Source of the DNA: Chitinophagaceae bacterium | GTDB taxonomy: Bacteria > Bacteroidota > Bacteroidia > Chitinophagales > Chitinophagaceae | Assembly (NCBI GenBank): GCA_024508725.1 | Contig: JANINS010000004.1 | Location: forward strand, 948,163-1,012,162 | Direction of reading: 5' to 3' | DNA: 64,000 nucleotides | Shown here: positions 21,655 through 31,026 of the stretch, piece after piece | Numbering within the stretch: the stretch's first letter is position 1 | How the letters are laid out: the number at the start of each line of letters is the position of its first letter | Program-made: the position numbers and the translations under genes | Notes under the pieces: generated by a model | Told to the model about the DNA's origin: nothing | What the model saw: the letters and a program-made list of their open reading frames with translations, nothing else | Database searches by the model: none

Positions 21655-21798
21655 TTGCAGTATTTGTTACTAAGATAGATCAACCTTGCACAATATCAGA
21701 ACTTACCCGCCTCTTATGCTATTTAGAAGGATCTTATTATAAAATAAAAGATATCTTTCTGTGTTGTTTCACGGCATAAAATTCGCCGTGTTCTCAGT

Positions 21799-22206
21799 GT
21801 GATGAAAAAAACGCCACCAATTATTTTATACGCAGACGACGACGAAGATGATAAGGTGCTAATGAAAGAAGCGGTAGATGAATTGCAACCCGACTACATA
21901 CTGGTAATGGTAGAGAATGGTAAACTGGCACTCGAAAAACTTACCGAGCTTACCGAAAAACGTATGCTTCCCTGCATGATCGCACTGGATGGAAATATGC
22001 CGGTGATGACGGGTAAGGAAACAGTTGCACAGATACGCACCAATACAAGATGGGATGATATTCCGCTTTGTATCTTCTCCACTTCAGCAAGTCAGTGGTT
22101 CGATGATATTGCTGAGAAATACAACGTAAAAGTGTATCGCAAACCAACTTCTATCAAAGGGTATATGAACGTGGTAAGGGAACTGCTGGATCATTGTGCC
22201 CGTTAA
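21799..22206 (+). CDS. single-domain response regulator receiver
   Basis: 135 aa, one CheY-like domain. Acidic cluster YADDDEDD at 11-18, phospho-acceptor Asp in ALDGNMPVMTG near 61, Ser/Thr in CIFSTSAS and the conserved Lys in YRKPTS near 113. There is no output domain, as in many Bacteroidota single-domain regulators that act in phosphorelays or through protein contacts. Possible partner of the orphan kinase at 14921-16720. Confidence 0.9.
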   Translation: MMKKTPPIILYADDDEDDKVLMKEAVDELQPDYILVMVENGKLALEKLTELTEKRMLPCMIALDGNMPVMTGKETVAQIRTNTRWDDIPLCIFSTSASQWFDDIAEKYNVKVYRKPTSIKGYMNVVRELLDHCAR

Positions 22207-22299
22207 AGTCGATCCTTATCCTGTGGTTAGATTTCATCATGATCGATGGATTTAGAAAAACTTTAATATCCAACATGAGTCTGATCATTGATTTGGTAG

Positions 22300-22692
22300 G
22301 TGGCTCCCCTTATATTTACGGCATCCTTGCGACTATCTGTTACCATATCGCTCCTGTTATTACTGGCATCTGTTCAATCACCTTTAGGACAGGTGTTCAA
22401 ACTTCCTTTACTCGTACAACATTATCTTAAGCACCAGCAACAGGAAGGAATGTCTTTACTCGGGTTTGTGAATGAGCATTACGCAACTACACATACCGAC
22501 GAAGACCAGCAGGAAGATCAACAATTGCCTTTCAAAGCAATAGTAAGCTGCAACCTTGGTTTTGCAACGATACCTTCCAGCTATAATGCAGATTTTTCAC
22601 TCGCTTTTAGTCCCGAAAAAAAGCAAACCTTACTTCAGGCATATACGCCACAGCAACACCTCAATAACATTTTTCACCCGCCACGACTGTAA
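22300..22692 (+). CDS. small exported protein, first gene of an envelope cluster
   Basis: 130 aa with a signal peptide (to about residue 31). The mature part is QVFKLPLLVQHYLKHQQQEGMSLLGFVNEHYATTHTDEDQQEDQQLPFKAI, a form I have seen only in uncharacterised Bacteroidota proteins. Several His residues (HYLKHQQ, NEHY, THTDED) could bind metal; that is speculative. Followed at 51 nt by the four-helix membrane protein and then a lipoprotein on the same strand. Confidence 0.6.
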   Translation: MAPLIFTASLRLSVTISLLLLLASVQSPLGQVFKLPLLVQHYLKHQQQEGMSLLGFVNEHYATTHTDEDQQEDQQLPFKAIVSCNLGFATIPSSYNADFSLAFSPEKKQTLLQAYTPQQHLNNIFHPPRL

Positions 22693-22743
22693 AGGATCCA
22701 CTTTCTCAACAGAACAATTTTCCTAACAGTTAAATCATTTAGC

Positions 22744-23259
22744 ATGAACAGTGCTCAATTGCACCTGGCATTTACACATGTGCCGGTGATACTATCATTA
22801 ACAGGATCGGTAATGCTGATCGTTGCATTGCTGATGAAAAATAATACGCTTGTAAAAACATCGTATGTAGTACTCGTTGTGGCAGCCATCGCAGCCATAC
22901 CTGTGTTCTTTTCAGGAGAAGAAGCAGAAGAAGCCGTAGAACATCTGCCAGGCGTTTCAGAGTCCATTATATCAAAACATGAATCACTGGCAACAGCTTC
23001 CATGATCGCTATTTCAGTAGCTGGCGGTTTATCGTTGATCGCTTTATTATTATACAAACAGCCGATGATACTGAAAGCTGCTAAGCTTTTGGTGTTGGCA
23101 GTTGCATTGATCTCGGGCGGTTTAATGACACAGACTGCTCACTTAGGTGGACAGATCAGGCACAGTGAGATACGAACCGGCGCTGCTTCTCAAAACCCTA
23201 ACGAAGCAGGAAATGAAAAGGGTGGCCAGGAAAACGATAACGAAAAAGACGATGATTGA
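22744..23259 (+). CDS. four-helix membrane protein (DUF2231-like)
   Basis: 171 aa. Four transmembrane segments at about 10-27, 36-54, 78-99 and 107-125. A His near the start of helix 1 (LHLAFTHVPV) and another after helix 4 recall DUF2231 haem- or redox-associated membrane proteins. The C-terminus is a hydrophilic tail of Glu, Asn and Asp. Middle gene of a three-gene set. Confidence 0.6.
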   Translation: MNSAQLHLAFTHVPVILSLTGSVMLIVALLMKNNTLVKTSYVVLVVAAIAAIPVFFSGEEAEEAVEHLPGVSESIISKHESLATASMIAISVAGGLSLIALLLYKQPMILKAAKLLVLAVALISGGLMTQTAHLGGQIRHSEIRTGAASQNPNEAGNEKGGQENDNEKDDD

Positions 23260-23278
23260 TCATTTAAAAACAACAACC

Positions 23279-23713
23279 ATGAACAAACTATTGATTTTGA
23301 TCTTTGCAGCCTTCGTAGCCTGCACCAATACAGATACTGCCCAGAAGGAGAATAAGGAAAACAAAGATCAGCACAAAGACACGGCAAAGACGATTCAACT
23401 GAACAACGGGGTTAAATACAAAGCAGACTCTGTTACCAAAAAGCATGTGGCAGAAATGTTACAGGTGATAACCGATACTGCCTACAATGGTGCAGGTAAA
23501 GCATTGCCATTAGCTGCAGCATTGCAATCAAAGGCTGATGCGCTTGTGAAAGATTGTACCATGCAGGGCACTGAACATGAGGCCTTGCACACGTGGCTTA
23601 AAGAATTGCTGAAAGGAATAAAAGAACTGAAAGAAGACGAGAAAGACGAATACACGAAAGTGCACCAGGAACTGAAACAACACCTGGCATCGTTTTACAA
23701 TTATTTTGAATAG
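23279..23713 (+). CDS. lipoprotein, third gene of the envelope cluster
   Basis: 144 aa from MNKLLILIFAAFVACTN; this start is preferred to an in-frame ATG at 23147 inside the preceding gene because it begins a clean SpII signal (lipobox FVAC). The mature protein is helical and rich in Lys and Glu, with several His residues. Function unknown. A strong terminator follows, closing the cluster. Confidence 0.65.
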   Translation: MNKLLILIFAAFVACTNTDTAQKENKENKDQHKDTAKTIQLNNGVKYKADSVTKKHVAEMLQVITDTAYNGAGKALPLAAALQSKADALVKDCTMQGTEHEALHTWLKELLKGIKELKEDEKDEYTKVHQELKQHLASFYNYFE

Positions 23714-23741
23714 GTATTTCTTTACTGCATTTAGATCACTC

Positions 23742-23780
23742 AACAAGAGCAACGTAACATCGTTGCTCTTGTTATTTTGT
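23742..23780 (+). terminator. Rho-independent terminator
   Basis: A 13-bp perfect stem (23742-23754 with 23761-23773), TAACAT loop and T-rich tail. Confidence 0.75.
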
Positions 23781-23879
23781 TTCTGCGATACAGGCAGGCA
23801 ATTTAATAATATGCAGGAATGATAACACACACCTGTGCTTGCGATTATTTGCTTTACTTTCGCCGATATACTGATTTGA

Positions 23880-24821
23880 ATGATCCAGTACTTCAAGATT
23901 ATCAATAGCCAGACCGTAGAGGTAGATAAACCCGAAAATGGTGCCTGGGTAAATGTAGTTCCTCCGCTTAAGGATGAGGAGTTTATGGAACTGAGTGAAG
24001 GACTGGATATTCCCATCGAATTCCTGAGAGACTCACTCGATATTGATGAAAGATCACGTTACGAACTGGAAGACAATGTAAAGTTCGTGGTGATCAAAAC
24101 GCCTACCGAGAACAATTCTTTCAATGATAGTGATGCGTATTACATCACGATACCGATCTGTATCATCCTTACCCACAACCAGATCGTTACGGTTAACTCG
24201 TTCGACAATGCTGCGATAAAGAAATTCCTGAACAGTTTTGAAAGACGCCATCCCGACAAAAGGAACATGATGGTGCTGAAGATCTTTGAAAAGATCGTTC
24301 AGAATTTTATGGAATACCTCAAAGAAATCAATCACCGTCGCAATGTGTACGAACAAAAGCTCTACGATAGCAGCCGAAACGAAGAACTGGTGAACCTGAT
24401 GCGTATCCAGAAAAGCCTGGTATATTTTGTAACTGCACTTCGCAGTAACGAAATGTTATTGATGAAGCTGGAAAGAACAAACTTTCTTGGTTTGAACGAT
24501 GAGGAAAGAGAATTTTTGAGTGACCTTGTTGTAGATACTTCACAGGCATTGGAAATGGCAAACATCTATACGAACATCCTGAGCAGTACACTTGATGCAT
24601 TTGCAAGCATCATTGCCAATAACCAGAACCAGGTTTTGAAACGTCTGGCAGTGATTACCATCGTATTAACTTTCCCGGTACTTATATCCAGCTTATTTGG
24701 AATGAACGTTCCCAGCGGATTTGAACATTCGCCTTATGCATTTTACATTGTAGCCTTACTTTCGTTTGTAGTATCAGTAATGATCGGCTGGTTCTTTTTA
24801 CGAACAAGAATTTTCAGGTAA
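23880..24821 (+). CDS. corA: CorA-family divalent cation transporter
   Basis: 313 aa. A cytosolic alpha/beta N-domain (1 to about 245) with the long stalk helix, then two C-terminal membrane helices. The pore signature GMN is in SSLFGMNVPSG just after TM1. CorA proteins form pentamers that pass Mg2+, Co2+ or Ni2+. A -7-like TACTTTCG lies 18 nt upstream of the start. Stop and the next start share one base, so the Nudix gene is translationally coupled. Confidence 0.9.
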   Translation: MIQYFKIINSQTVEVDKPENGAWVNVVPPLKDEEFMELSEGLDIPIEFLRDSLDIDERSRYELEDNVKFVVIKTPTENNSFNDSDAYYITIPICIILTHNQIVTVNSFDNAAIKKFLNSFERRHPDKRNMMVLKIFEKIVQNFMEYLKEINHRRNVYEQKLYDSSRNEELVNLMRIQKSLVYFVTALRSNEMLLMKLERTNFLGLNDEEREFLSDLVVDTSQALEMANIYTNILSSTLDAFASIIANNQNQVLKRLAVITIVLTFPVLISSLFGMNVPSGFEHSPYAFYIVALLSFVVSVMIGWFFLRTRIFR

Positions 24822-25276
24822 TGGCCAGATTCAATATTCGTGTATATGGTATCCTGATGGATCGTAACAAAAGGGTGTTGCTGAGTGACGAATACATCAG
24901 GGGGCATTTCTTTACCAAATTTCCCGGAGGTGGTTTGGAATTTGGCGAAGGAACAAGAGATTGCCTGAAAAGGGAATTCAAAGAAGAAACAGGCTTGGAT
25001 GTAACGATAGGTGATCATATCTATACAACAGATTTCTTCCAGATATCAGCATTCAACAACAACGACCAGATCATCTCTATTTACTATTTTGTTCATGGTG
25101 ATGCAAGCCAGCTCGAAACTAAAACTGACAGGCTTGATTTTATTCCGCACCAGGTCTCTGATCCTGAAGGTGAAGCCGAAGTTTTCAGGTGGATAGAATG
25201 GCAGGATCTTTCTGAAGAAAAAATGGATCTGCCGATCGACAAGCTGGTAGTGAAAATGATCAAAGAAAAATACTAA
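24821..25276 (+). CDS. Nudix hydrolase
   Basis: 151 aa. A complete Nudix box (GX5EX7REUXEEXGU), GGLEFGEGTRDCLKREFKEETGL, is at about residues 33-56. It would hydrolyse a nucleoside diphosphate linked to another moiety; substrate not predictable. Starts inside the corA stop codon. Its last 4 nt overlap the convergent transporter gene. Confidence 0.88.
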   Translation: MARFNIRVYGILMDRNKRVLLSDEYIRGHFFTKFPGGGLEFGEGTRDCLKREFKEETGLDVTIGDHIYTTDFFQISAFNNNDQIISIYYFVHGDASQLETKTDRLDFIPHQVSDPEGEAEVFRWIEWQDLSEEKMDLPIDKLVVKMIKEKY

Positions 25277-26112
25277 CCTGCAGTTGGAATATCTCCGGGA
25301 GCTTCATCATGTTTTCCCATTGCAGATCGTTTCATTTGAGCAGCAAGATCATGCCCCAGGTATTTTTCAATAATGTTATGCACCAGGTATATCACCGGTG
25401 TCAACACAACAGCCATCACAAACTTGTATATATAATTCACTGTTCCTATTGCCAGCACTTTAGCAACACTCCAGTCGGCACCAATATAAAAAGCAACCAT
25501 CAACACTACATAACTATCGATCAATTGAGAGATGAGTGTTGATCCGGTAGAACGCAACCATATTTTGTTTTCGCCGGTTGCTTTCTTTATCTGCTGAAAC
25601 GTTAATACATCTACGATCTGCCCTATCAGGAAAGCGATGAGTGAACCAATGATGATCCAGTTGCTTTGCCCCAATACTGCTTTATAGGAGTTCTGCAGGC
25701 TGGGAACGTTGGGATTGGAACCATCCCACCATCCCGGAGGTGTTAATGTGATCGCAACGGTAAAAGCAATAAAGGCATAAGCGATAAGTCCGACGGTGAG
25801 GTAAGATAACAGCTTCACTCCTTTTGCCCCATAGTATTCATTGATAATATCCGTCATAACGAATACTACCGGCCAAAGCAACACACCTGCAGTCAATGAA
25901 AATCCGAGTCCACTCTCTCCCAATAATGAAAAACTAAAAGGATCAAAGCCCAGTGTTTTTTCGAGTGAGAATATCTTCACCCCGATCACTTCTGCTATAA
26001 GTGCATTGGCAATGAATATTCCACCCAATAAGATGAACAGCCTTGTTGACCGGTCTTTTACGATGTTGTGTATCATGTTAGGAAGTAGAAGAATATTTGG
26101 AAAATGAAACAA
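25273..26112 (-). CDS. queuosine precursor transporter (YhhQ/VUT family)
   Basis: 279 aa, about six membrane helices. Family features: NALIAEVIGVKIF near the N-terminus, WPVVFVMTDIINEYYG with the conserved acidic DxxxEYYG, and QLIDSYVVLMVAFYIG. E. coli YhhQ imports preQ0/preQ1 for the tRNA modification queuosine. The insertion at about 130-160 (LTPPGWWDGSNPNVPSLQNSYKAVLGQ) is typical of Bacteroidota members. The start may be at MIHNIV (residue 12). Confidence 0.88.
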   Translation of the reverse strand: MFHFPNILLLPNMIHNIVKDRSTRLFILLGGIFIANALIAEVIGVKIFSLEKTLGFDPFSFSLLGESGLGFSLTAGVLLWPVVFVMTDIINEYYGAKGVKLLSYLTVGLIAYAFIAFTVAITLTPPGWWDGSNPNVPSLQNSYKAVLGQSNWIIIGSLIAFLIGQIVDVLTFQQIKKATGENKIWLRSTGSTLISQLIDSYVVLMVAFYIGADWSVAKVLAIGTVNYIYKFVMAVVLTPVIYLVHNIIEKYLGHDLAAQMKRSAMGKHDEAPGDIPTAG

Positions 26113-26363
26113 CAGAAGTTAAACACAATCATCCATATTGGAATAGCCACCTCTCCTTTCCGCATCATTAATACAACAAACAGTACAGGGAGCAGAATGA
26201 TGTTGATCAAAGGTGATATTCCCCATCCCGTAGTAATGATCAATCCATTCAGGTAATTATTCTCGAATGGGATGAGGTTAAATCGGCCTGCGATAAACAA
26301 TAAAAACATCAGGTTCATCAAAACCGCCACACGGGAAAGAAATAGTAATGTTCTCATAAACAA
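26073..26363 (-). CDS. small three-helix membrane protein
   Basis: 96 aa with three membrane segments and a short basic loop (MMRKGEVAIP). Its 3' end overlaps the start of the transporter gene by 40 nt, so the two are probably co-expressed. Family not recognised. Confidence 0.55.
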   Translation of the reverse strand: MFMRTLLFLSRVAVLMNLMFLLFIAGRFNLIPFENNYLNGLIITTGWGISPLINIILLPVLFVVLMMRKGEVAIPIWMIVFNFCCFIFQIFFYFLT

Positions 26364-26401
26364 TTCGTGTAAAATAACATTATTTTGCTACCTCCTAAAA
26401 G

Positions 26402-28906
26402 TTGAAAATGAAGAATTTTTCCTGGAAACCCCTGATTCCACATTTAATTGCTATTGGCGTATTCCTGATCGTTGCTTTGATATACTGCAAACCGGCTCTG
26501 GAAGGTAAGGTAATACAGCAGCACGATATTACCCAGTGGAAAGCAATGGCCAAAGATATTCACGACTATAAAGCCAAACATGGCGATGCTCCGCTTTGGA
26601 CGCAAGGCATGTTCAGTGGAATGCCGGGTTACATGATCGCTACAAAAGCGAATAACGTAGTCCCCTATTATTTCCAGGAAGCTTTGTCTTTGTTTCTTCC
26701 CAAGCCTTTCAACTTCTTTTTCCTGGCTTGTATCTGCTTCTATATTTTTTGCCTGGTGTTACGGGTGAATCCGTATGTAGGAATGATCGGAGCACTTACG
26801 TATGCTTATGCCACATACAATCCTGTTATCATCGGTGCCGGGCATGATACGAAAATGTTATCCATTGCATTAATGCCCGGATTGATCGCAGGATTGATAT
26901 TGATCTATGAACGACGCTATTGGCTTGGTGCAGGATTAACAGCAGCTTTTGCAGGTGCTTTGATCAGTGTAAATCACCTGCAGATAACCTATTATGCATT
27001 GATCATTGCCTTTATCATGAGCATTGGTTATGCTGTTCGATGGATCATGACGAAACAATATAAACACATGATCGTTGCTGCCGTGTTTGCCTTGGTATCT
27101 GGATTAGTGGGTGTTCTTTCGAATGCTGTAACGCTCTTCACCACTTATGAATATTCTAAAGAAACCATCAGGGGTGGCAGCCAGTTGGCTGATGCAAAAA
27201 GCAATGTAGGCAAAGATGGATTGAACGAAGATTATGCTCTCAGCTATAGTATGACCAAAGCTGAGCCTATGGTGATGATGTTCCCGAGAATGTTTGGCGG
27301 AAGCAGCCTGGGATTGGAGATCAACCCTGAGGAATCAAAGGCATACCAGAAAGTGAGTGAGTCTCCGGCACCTCAGATCGCTCAACAATTGCAATATTCT
27401 TATTACTGGGGCGGTATTGGTGGAACAAATGGTCCTCCTTATGTAGGTGCTATCGTTTGCTTCCTTGCTTTGATCGGTTTTTTTGTACTTAACAACAAAC
27501 ACAAATGGTGGGCATTGGGAGCTATCGTTTTTGCGATATTGTTAAGCTGGGGTTCTTTCTTCCCCGAGTTCAATAAGTTCATGCTGCAGCACCTGCCTTT
27601 TTATAATAAGTTCAGGGCTCCAAGTATGACGATCGTTATCCCAACATTCCTGTTAGGTATGCTGGCTGTTTTAACCTTGGATAAACTGGTATTTGCTACA
27701 AACAATGCCACTGCATCTGACATGATCAAGCAATACAAAAAGGGATTGATCCTGGTTGGAGGTGTTTTCGTTGTTGCTTTACTCATGTACATGTCTTTCG
27801 ATTACAGAGGTGAAGCAGACAAGAGTTTACTCAGCACTATCGGCAATTATCCTGAACAAATCCAGGCTGCAGTAAAAGCTTTTCTTGCAGGTATGAGAGA
27901 AGACAGGGAACACCTGTTTTTAATGGATATTTTCCGTTCGTTGGTATTTATTGCCATCGCTGCCGGAACGCTTTGGTTGTATATCAAAAACAAGATCAGC
28001 AGCAAGATTGCATTGGTAGTAGTAGGACTTTTTGCATTCATCGACCTGGTGAGTGTCGACACAAAATATCTTACGAACGAGATGTACCAGGATAAAGAAG
28101 AATACGAAACAAGCAACTTTGAGCCAAGACCTGAAGATCGCCAGATCATGCAGGATCAAAGTAATTACCGTGTTCTTGACCTGAGATATGGCGGTATCCA
28201 AGGTGCTTTTAACCAGGGTGCAATGACGGCTTACTTCCATAAATCAATTGGTGGATATCATCCTGCGAAACTCAGCATTTACCAGGATCTGATTGAAAAG
28301 CAATTGTACAAGTTCCCTAACTGTATGCCTGTGATCAATATGCTGAACACGAAATATGTGATCAATGTTGGTGAACAGAATGCACCGCAGGTGATCGCTA
28401 ATCCTGATGCATTGGGTCAGGTATGGTTCGTAAAAAACATTCAATGGGTGAACAATGCTAAGGAAGAGATGGCTGCCTTAGACAGTTTAAATCCGAAAGA
28501 AACAGCAGTGATCGATAAGTTTTTTGAAAAGATGGCGAATACGCCATTCAGCTTCGATTCTACTGCAAAGATTGAGTGGAGATCAAATGGAGATGATCAT
28601 GATAAGATGACCTATTATTCAAAATCAACATCACCCCAGTTTGCCGTATTCAGCGAAGTATATTACAGTGAAGGTTGGAAAGCTTACATCGATGGTAAAG
28701 AAGCAGATCATGTAAAGGCAAACTATGTTTTAAGGGCAATGCCGATACCTGCAGGTGAACATACGATTGAGTTTAAGTTCGATCCGCAAAGTCATAAGAT
28801 CGGTAGTACGGTAACATTGATCTGTTCTGTGTTGATGCTTGCTTTACTTGGATTCGGATTCTGGCAATGGTATAAAAGAAAGGAAGTTGTGGTGACTGAA
28901 GATTAG
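26402..28906 (+). CDS. YfhO-family integral membrane protein
   Basis: 834 aa with about 13 membrane helices. N-terminal HDITQWKAMAKDIHDYKAKHGDAPLWTQGMFSGMPGYMI is the large loop seen in GT-C-like YfhO proteins. C-terminal about 560-805 is an extracytoplasmic domain with EVYYSEGWKAYIDGKEADHVKANYVLRAMPIPAGEHTIEFKF, the family signature. Firmicute YfhO glycosylates lipoteichoic acid; in Bacteroidota the role is presumed glycan transfer. Located directly upstream of three glycosyltransferases but separated by a terminator. Start could be 26408. Confidence 0.88.
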   Translation: MKMKNFSWKPLIPHLIAIGVFLIVALIYCKPALEGKVIQQHDITQWKAMAKDIHDYKAKHGDAPLWTQGMFSGMPGYMIATKANNVVPYYFQEALSLFLPKPFNFFFLACICFYIFCLVLRVNPYVGMIGALTYAYATYNPVIIGAGHDTKMLSIALMPGLIAGLILIYERRYWLGAGLTAAFAGALISVNHLQITYYALIIAFIMSIGYAVRWIMTKQYKHMIVAAVFALVSGLVGVLSNAVTLFTTYEYSKETIRGGSQLADAKSNVGKDGLNEDYALSYSMTKAEPMVMMFPRMFGGSSLGLEINPEESKAYQKVSESPAPQIAQQLQYSYYWGGIGGTNGPPYVGAIVCFLALIGFFVLNNKHKWWALGAIVFAILLSWGSFFPEFNKFMLQHLPFYNKFRAPSMTIVIPTFLLGMLAVLTLDKLVFATNNATASDMIKQYKKGLILVGGVFVVALLMYMSFDYRGEADKSLLSTIGNYPEQIQAAVKAFLAGMREDREHLFLMDIFRSLVFIAIAAGTLWLYIKNKISSKIALVVVGLFAFIDLVSVDTKYLTNEMYQDKEEYETSNFEPRPEDRQIMQDQSNYRVLDLRYGGIQGAFNQGAMTAYFHKSIGGYHPAKLSIYQDLIEKQLYKFPNCMPVINMLNTKYVINVGEQNAPQVIANPDALGQVWFVKNIQWVNNAKEEMAALDSLNPKETAVIDKFFEKMANTPFSFDSTAKIEWRSNGDDHDKMTYYSKSTSPQFAVFSEVYYSEGWKAYIDGKEADHVKANYVLRAMPIPAGEHTIEFKFDPQSHKIGSTVTLICSVLMLALLGFGFWQWYKRKEVVVTED

Positions 28907-28985
28907 AACGCTGATCATTATGATGGTTATGATACATTAGGATCAATACCATAATCAACTTTACAAAATTTATTATACATATGAT

Positions 28986-29018
28986 AACTGTCCTGCCCTT
29001 CAGCAGGACAGTTTTTTA
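28986..29018 (+). terminator. Rho-independent terminator after yfhO
   Basis: An 11-bp stem, AACTGTCCTGC (28986-28996) with GCAGGACAGTT (29003-29013), then T run. Confidence 0.75.
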
Positions 29019-29035
29019 TTGATTATCTTGCAGGC

Positions 29036-29851
29036 ATGTGGTTGCCGCTGGTCAGCATCATCCTTCCTGCATACAATTGTGAAACATACATTGCCTCTTC
29101 TGTTACCAGCATATTGGAACAGGTGTATGATAATTTTGAGCTGATCATTGTAAACGATGGCTCAACCGACAGAACTGCAGAAATCCTCTCCACGATAACA
29201 GATCAGCGAATACGCATCATTAACAATAACGGCAATAAAGGATTGATCTATTCTTTGAACAAAGCGATAGATGAATCGAAAGGAGCTTTCATTGCAAGAA
29301 TGGATGCAGACGATATTGCAGCAAATGACAGGATTGAAAAGCAGGTGCATTGGCTGTTGCATCATCCTGACACTGCTGTTGTAGGAACGTTCATCAGGGT
29401 TATCGATGAAAATGGAAAAGAAAAAGCTGACTGGAAACTTGACAGGTCAACAGCTTCATTTGAGGCTATCAAAAAAACGATGACCAGAGAAAATTGCCTG
29501 GCTCATCCAACCATCATGGCAAGAGCAGAAGTTTTAAAGCAATACAAATACGCTGCTCAACAAAAGAACATTGAAGATTACGATCTATGGCTTCGGATAT
29601 TGGCTGATGGTTTGGTGATAGAAAAAGTGCCCCAACCACTCCTCTATTATCGTGAACATTCATCATCTGTTACGAGTAAACATCTTAAAAATCATAACCC
29701 ACGTTATAAAAATTATCTATGCAAAAAACGTTTTCTTGCTGAACGTTTGAAGCAAAAGAAGTGGAGCCGTTTCGAATCAGCTGTTGCATTAACGATGTTA
29801 CAGGATCGGTTCATGGCATTTGGTAAGTCAGTAAAACAAAAACTCAGTTGA
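29036..29851 (+). CDS. family 2 glycosyltransferase
   Basis: 271 aa. GT-A fold with SIILPAYNCETYIASSVTSILEQVYDNFELIIVNDGSTDRT at 8-48 and the metal-binding DADD motif in ARMDADDIAANDR near 88; NIEDYDLWLRI is the catalytic ED segment. Probably adds a sugar to a surface polysaccharide or lipid-linked intermediate; donor unknown. First gene of a three-gene operon in which each start overlaps the previous stop. Confidence 0.9.
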   Translation: MWLPLVSIILPAYNCETYIASSVTSILEQVYDNFELIIVNDGSTDRTAEILSTITDQRIRIINNNGNKGLIYSLNKAIDESKGAFIARMDADDIAANDRIEKQVHWLLHHPDTAVVGTFIRVIDENGKEKADWKLDRSTASFEAIKKTMTRENCLAHPTIMARAEVLKQYKYAAQQKNIEDYDLWLRILADGLVIEKVPQPLLYYREHSSSVTSKHLKNHNPRYKNYLCKKRFLAERLKQKKWSRFESAVALTMLQDRFMAFGKSVKQKLS

Positions 29852-31026
29852 AATACAGTGGATACATATTAAAGCGTAAGATCGAGGATGTCCTGATGTA
29901 TCCTTTTATTCTATTGGGCAGATTACTGGCAAAGCTGGATCCGCTTACAAGAGAATATGATATCTATTATTTCTTTCCTTTTTATCACACAGGTGGAGCA
30001 GAACAAGTTCACGCCTCTATTGTAAAAGCTACCGGAGGAAGTAATTGTATTGTATTTTTTACAAGAAGATCAGTCGATCAACGTTTCTTAGTGGAATTCA
30101 AGAATTCAGGATGTGAGATCAAGGATATTTCGAACTATGTCGATAACGCCTTACTGTATTTCCTTAAATTTATCTGGAGAGGAAAGATATCCGGTTACAT
30201 CAACAATCAAAAGCAAAAGCCTGTAGTATTCAACGGGCAATCGAACTTTGGATATAAACTCAGCCCATGGGTAAACAGAGATATCAAACAGGTAGAACTG
30301 ATCCATTCTTTCAACAGCTTTTCCTGGATACGCATTCCTTTTCTGCCTTTCATCAGCAGGACTGTAATGATCAGTAGAAAGAGAATAGAAGAACATATAC
30401 AGCAATATAAAAAACTTGAAATACCAGCTACGTTTGAAAGCAGGATCCATTATATCCAAAATGCCATTGAACTACCTGACGAGAGTTGCGTTAAGCACTA
30501 TGATGGAACAATAAAAATCCTTTTTGTTGGAAGAGGAACCCCGGAAAAAAGACCCGAACTTTTCATCAATATTGCAAAGGCTGTACACCAAACCGGCATT
30601 AAAGCTGAATTTACTTTGGTGGGTGAAATAGATAATAGCATTTTACCAGGTTCATCTTCTAATTTGAAAGCATTAGGAAATATTTCTGATCGATCACAGT
30701 TGCACAATATCTATTGCGATCATCACATACTCATTATTCCATCTACTACCGAAGGTTTTCCTATGGTGTTAATGGAAGCCATGGCAAGAGGCTGTGCTGT
30801 TATGGCAACGCCTGTTGGTGATATACCTTATCATATTAACAATGAAAATGGGCTGCTCTTTACTTCAACCGAAGCCTCTGTTGTGATAGACGAATCTATT
30901 GTATGGCTGCAACGACTCACGCCGGAAAAACTGCAGCAGCTCTCGACGGATGCAACATCTTATGCTTTCAAAAATTTCGGTATCGAAACATTTAATCAGC
31001 AATACAAAACTATCTTGCAATCGTGA
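29848..31026 (+). CDS. family 4 glycosyltransferase
   Basis: 392 aa, GT-B fold. HTGGAEQVHASIV near 48, KILFVGRGTPEKRPELFINIAKAV around 220 (start of the donor-binding domain) and the EX7E motif in STTEGFPMVLMEAMARGCAVMATPVGD near 300. The TTG start codon shares bases with the preceding TGA (TTGA overlap), implying translational coupling. Confidence 0.88.
   Translation: MKYSGYILKRKIEDVLMYPFILLGRLLAKLDPLTREYDIYYFFPFYHTGGAEQVHASIVKATGGSNCIVFFTRRSVDQRFLVEFKNSGCEIKDISNYVDNALLYFLKFIWRGKISGYINNQKQKPVVFNGQSNFGYKLSPWVNRDIKQVELIHSFNSFSWIRIPFLPFISRTVMISRKRIEEHIQQYKKLEIPATFESRIHYIQNAIELPDESCVKHYDGTIKILFVGRGTPEKRPELFINIAKAVHQTGIKAEFTLVGEIDNSILPGSSSNLKALGNISDRSQLHNIYCDHHILIIPSTTEGFPMVLMEAMARGCAVMATPVGDIPYHINNENGLLFTSTEASVVIDESIVWLQRLTPEKLQQLSTDATSYAFKNFGIETFNQQYKTILQS

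Noticed and set aside
22194-22430. 78-codon frame overlapping the response-regulator end
   Set aside because: Overlaps the start of the better-supported 130-aa exported protein in another frame and has no motif.
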